Part shown: positions 34,879 through 35,776 of the stretch, in pieces
Numbering within the stretch: the first letter of the stretch is position 1
Layout of the letters: the number at the start of each line of letters is the position of its first letter
Assembly (NCBI GenBank): GCA_003156595.1
Contig: PMHH01000083.1
Location: forward strand, 11,482 to 47,257
Direction: 5' to 3'
Length of the DNA: 35,776 nucleotides
Source of the DNA: Acidimicrobiaceae bacterium
GTDB lineage: Bacteria; Actinomycetota; Acidimicrobiia; Acidimicrobiales; Palsa-688
The notes under the pieces: model-generated
Database searches by the model: none
Told to the model about the DNA's origin: nothing
What the model saw: only the letters and a program-made list of their open reading frames with translations
Made by a program: the position numbers and the translations under genes

Positions 34879-35776
34879 GTGCTTCTGCTTGTGACCGTTC
34901 TGCTCGTGCTGGCCGGTCTGGTCTTGCTCATTATCGGGTTCTTCCAGGACAATCTGACTCTCATCTGGCTGTCGATAGCCTGCGCCGCCGTCGCCGGCGT
35001 GGCGCTTGTCGTCTTCAGCCGGCTCAGTCGCCGGCGTAGCCTGCGGGTCGGGTCCGACCAGCATCACGGCCCCGTCCGGGCGCGTGACGTAGGGCCCCTG
35101 GGTGCTCCGGCCGAACCGATGCAACCGCAGCCCACCCAAAGGGTGCTGCTGGGCAGCGGTATCCGATCTGTCAGCGCCGACACCGACGGTGACGGGGCTG
35201 ACGTCGAGACTGTCAGGACGCCGGAACGCCGTGGTAGGGCCGGTACGCCGGACCGCCAGCCCGCCGTGGCCGCGTCCAGATCCTTCGGGCGGGGTGGCCG
35301 GGAAGGGTTCGTCGACGTAGCCGAACCGGATGAGCTCGACGACAGCGACCAGACCGTCGGCGAGGACAGCGAGGACGAGCTGGCCCCGGTGGCATCCGGT
35401 TCGGGCCGTTGGGCGCGGGGGGAAACCGACTCTGCTCTCGGCGCGGACGATTGGGGTGACGAGGTCATCTTTCCGATCGAGGACTACGACGACCTCCGGG
35501 TTGGCGAGATCCTTCCTCTGCTCCCGGAGCTCGAACCCGACGAGCTCGAGGAAGTGAGGGACCGCGAATCGGCCGGTAAGAACCGCAGCACGATCCTGAA
35601 TCGCATCGACGAGTTGTTCGGTCGCCAACCAGTCGAACCGTGGGGGGTGGCGCCGGCCGCTCCCGTTGCAACCGCTCCGTCGGCTGCGATCACCAGCAGC
35701 AGGCGGGCTCCCCGCTCGGAGAAGGCGGCCAAGGCGAAGCCGGGACCGGCCAAGCGCGGCGGGGCGGTGTCGAAGC
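34879..35776 (+). CDS. Actinobacterial membrane protein with acidic disordered region and C-terminal conserved-looking motif (incomplete at window end)
   Basis: GTG at 34879: VLLLVTVLLVLAGLVLLIIGFFQDNLTLIWLSIACAAVAGVALVVFSRLSRRRS..., later IEDYDDLRVGEILPLLPELEPDELEEVRDRESAGKNRSTILNRIDELFG. Open to the window end, so absent from the ORF track. Confidence 0.8.
   Translation, partial: MLLLVTVLLVLAGLVLLIIGFFQDNLTLIWLSIACAAVAGVALVVFSRLSRRRSLRVGSDQHHGPVRARDVGPLGAPAEPMQPQPTQRVLLGSGIRSVSADTDGDGADVETVRTPERRGRAGTPDRQPAVAASRSFGRGGREGFVDVAEPDELDDSDQTVGEDSEDELAPVASGSGRWARGETDSALGADDWGDEVIFPIEDYDDLRVGEILPLLPELEPDELEEVRDRESAGKNRSTILNRIDELFGRQPVEPWGVAPAAPVATAPSAAITSSRRAPRSEKAAKAKPGPAKRGGAVSK

Noticed and set aside
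34837-35628. 263-aa minus-strand ORF at the right end
   Set aside because: Composition is unlike a folded protein, and the opposite-strand frame (34879 onward) has clear TM segments and a structured motif.
1-35776. CRISPR array, tRNA/rRNA genes, prophage, transposase or an intact defence system
   Set aside because: No spaced palindromic repeats, no recognised RNA gene and no transposase, phage or defence-nuclease operon. The HNH gene looks like the widespread chromosomal family, and the AbiEi-like sequence is a remnant.

Overview
This is a GC-rich actinobacterial chromosomal window, probably Acidimicrobiia-like (the taxonomic placement is my inference). The left end (1-2.7 kb) carries lexA (partial, minus strand), a divergent LysM/TM ChiZ/YneA-type protein behind three LexA-box palindromes, nrdR, and a 6-phosphofructokinase with PPi-type active-site residues. 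The middle (3-16 kb) carries an inositol monophosphatase, threonine aldolase, PIG-L deacetylase, DNA polymerase IV, a DUF3040 protein, a transglutaminase/DUF58/MoxR operon, a ROK kinase, an HNH endonuclease, a lipoate-ligase-like protein and a methyltransferase. From 16.2 kb to the end is a division/cell-wall (dcw) cluster: mraZ-rsmH-ftsL-ftsI-murE-mraY-murD-ftsW-murG-murC-murB-ftsQ-ftsZ-pgeF-yggS-sepF-yggT-divIVA, followed by a partial membrane protein. I see no CRISPR array, rRNA, tRNA, prophage or intact mobile element, and no convincing new multi-gene system. The best leads are: (i) murF missing from a tightly coupled dcw operon; (ii) about five ~10-bp-phased GTGG repeats over a TTGACA/TATAGT promoter before mraZ; (iii) a 185-nt mraZ-rsmH spacer that is either a structured leader RNA or a 63-residue N-terminal extension; (iv) a decayed ORF resembling an AbiEi/DUF559 N-terminal winged helix, with a cluster of TTTGGTAGC-like boxes and a TATAAT element; (v) a 36-bp x3 tandem repeat starting in the chiZ stop codon; (vi) the PPi-type phosphofructokinase. 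Two real genes at the window edges (lexA and the last + strand gene) are absent from the supplied ORF track.
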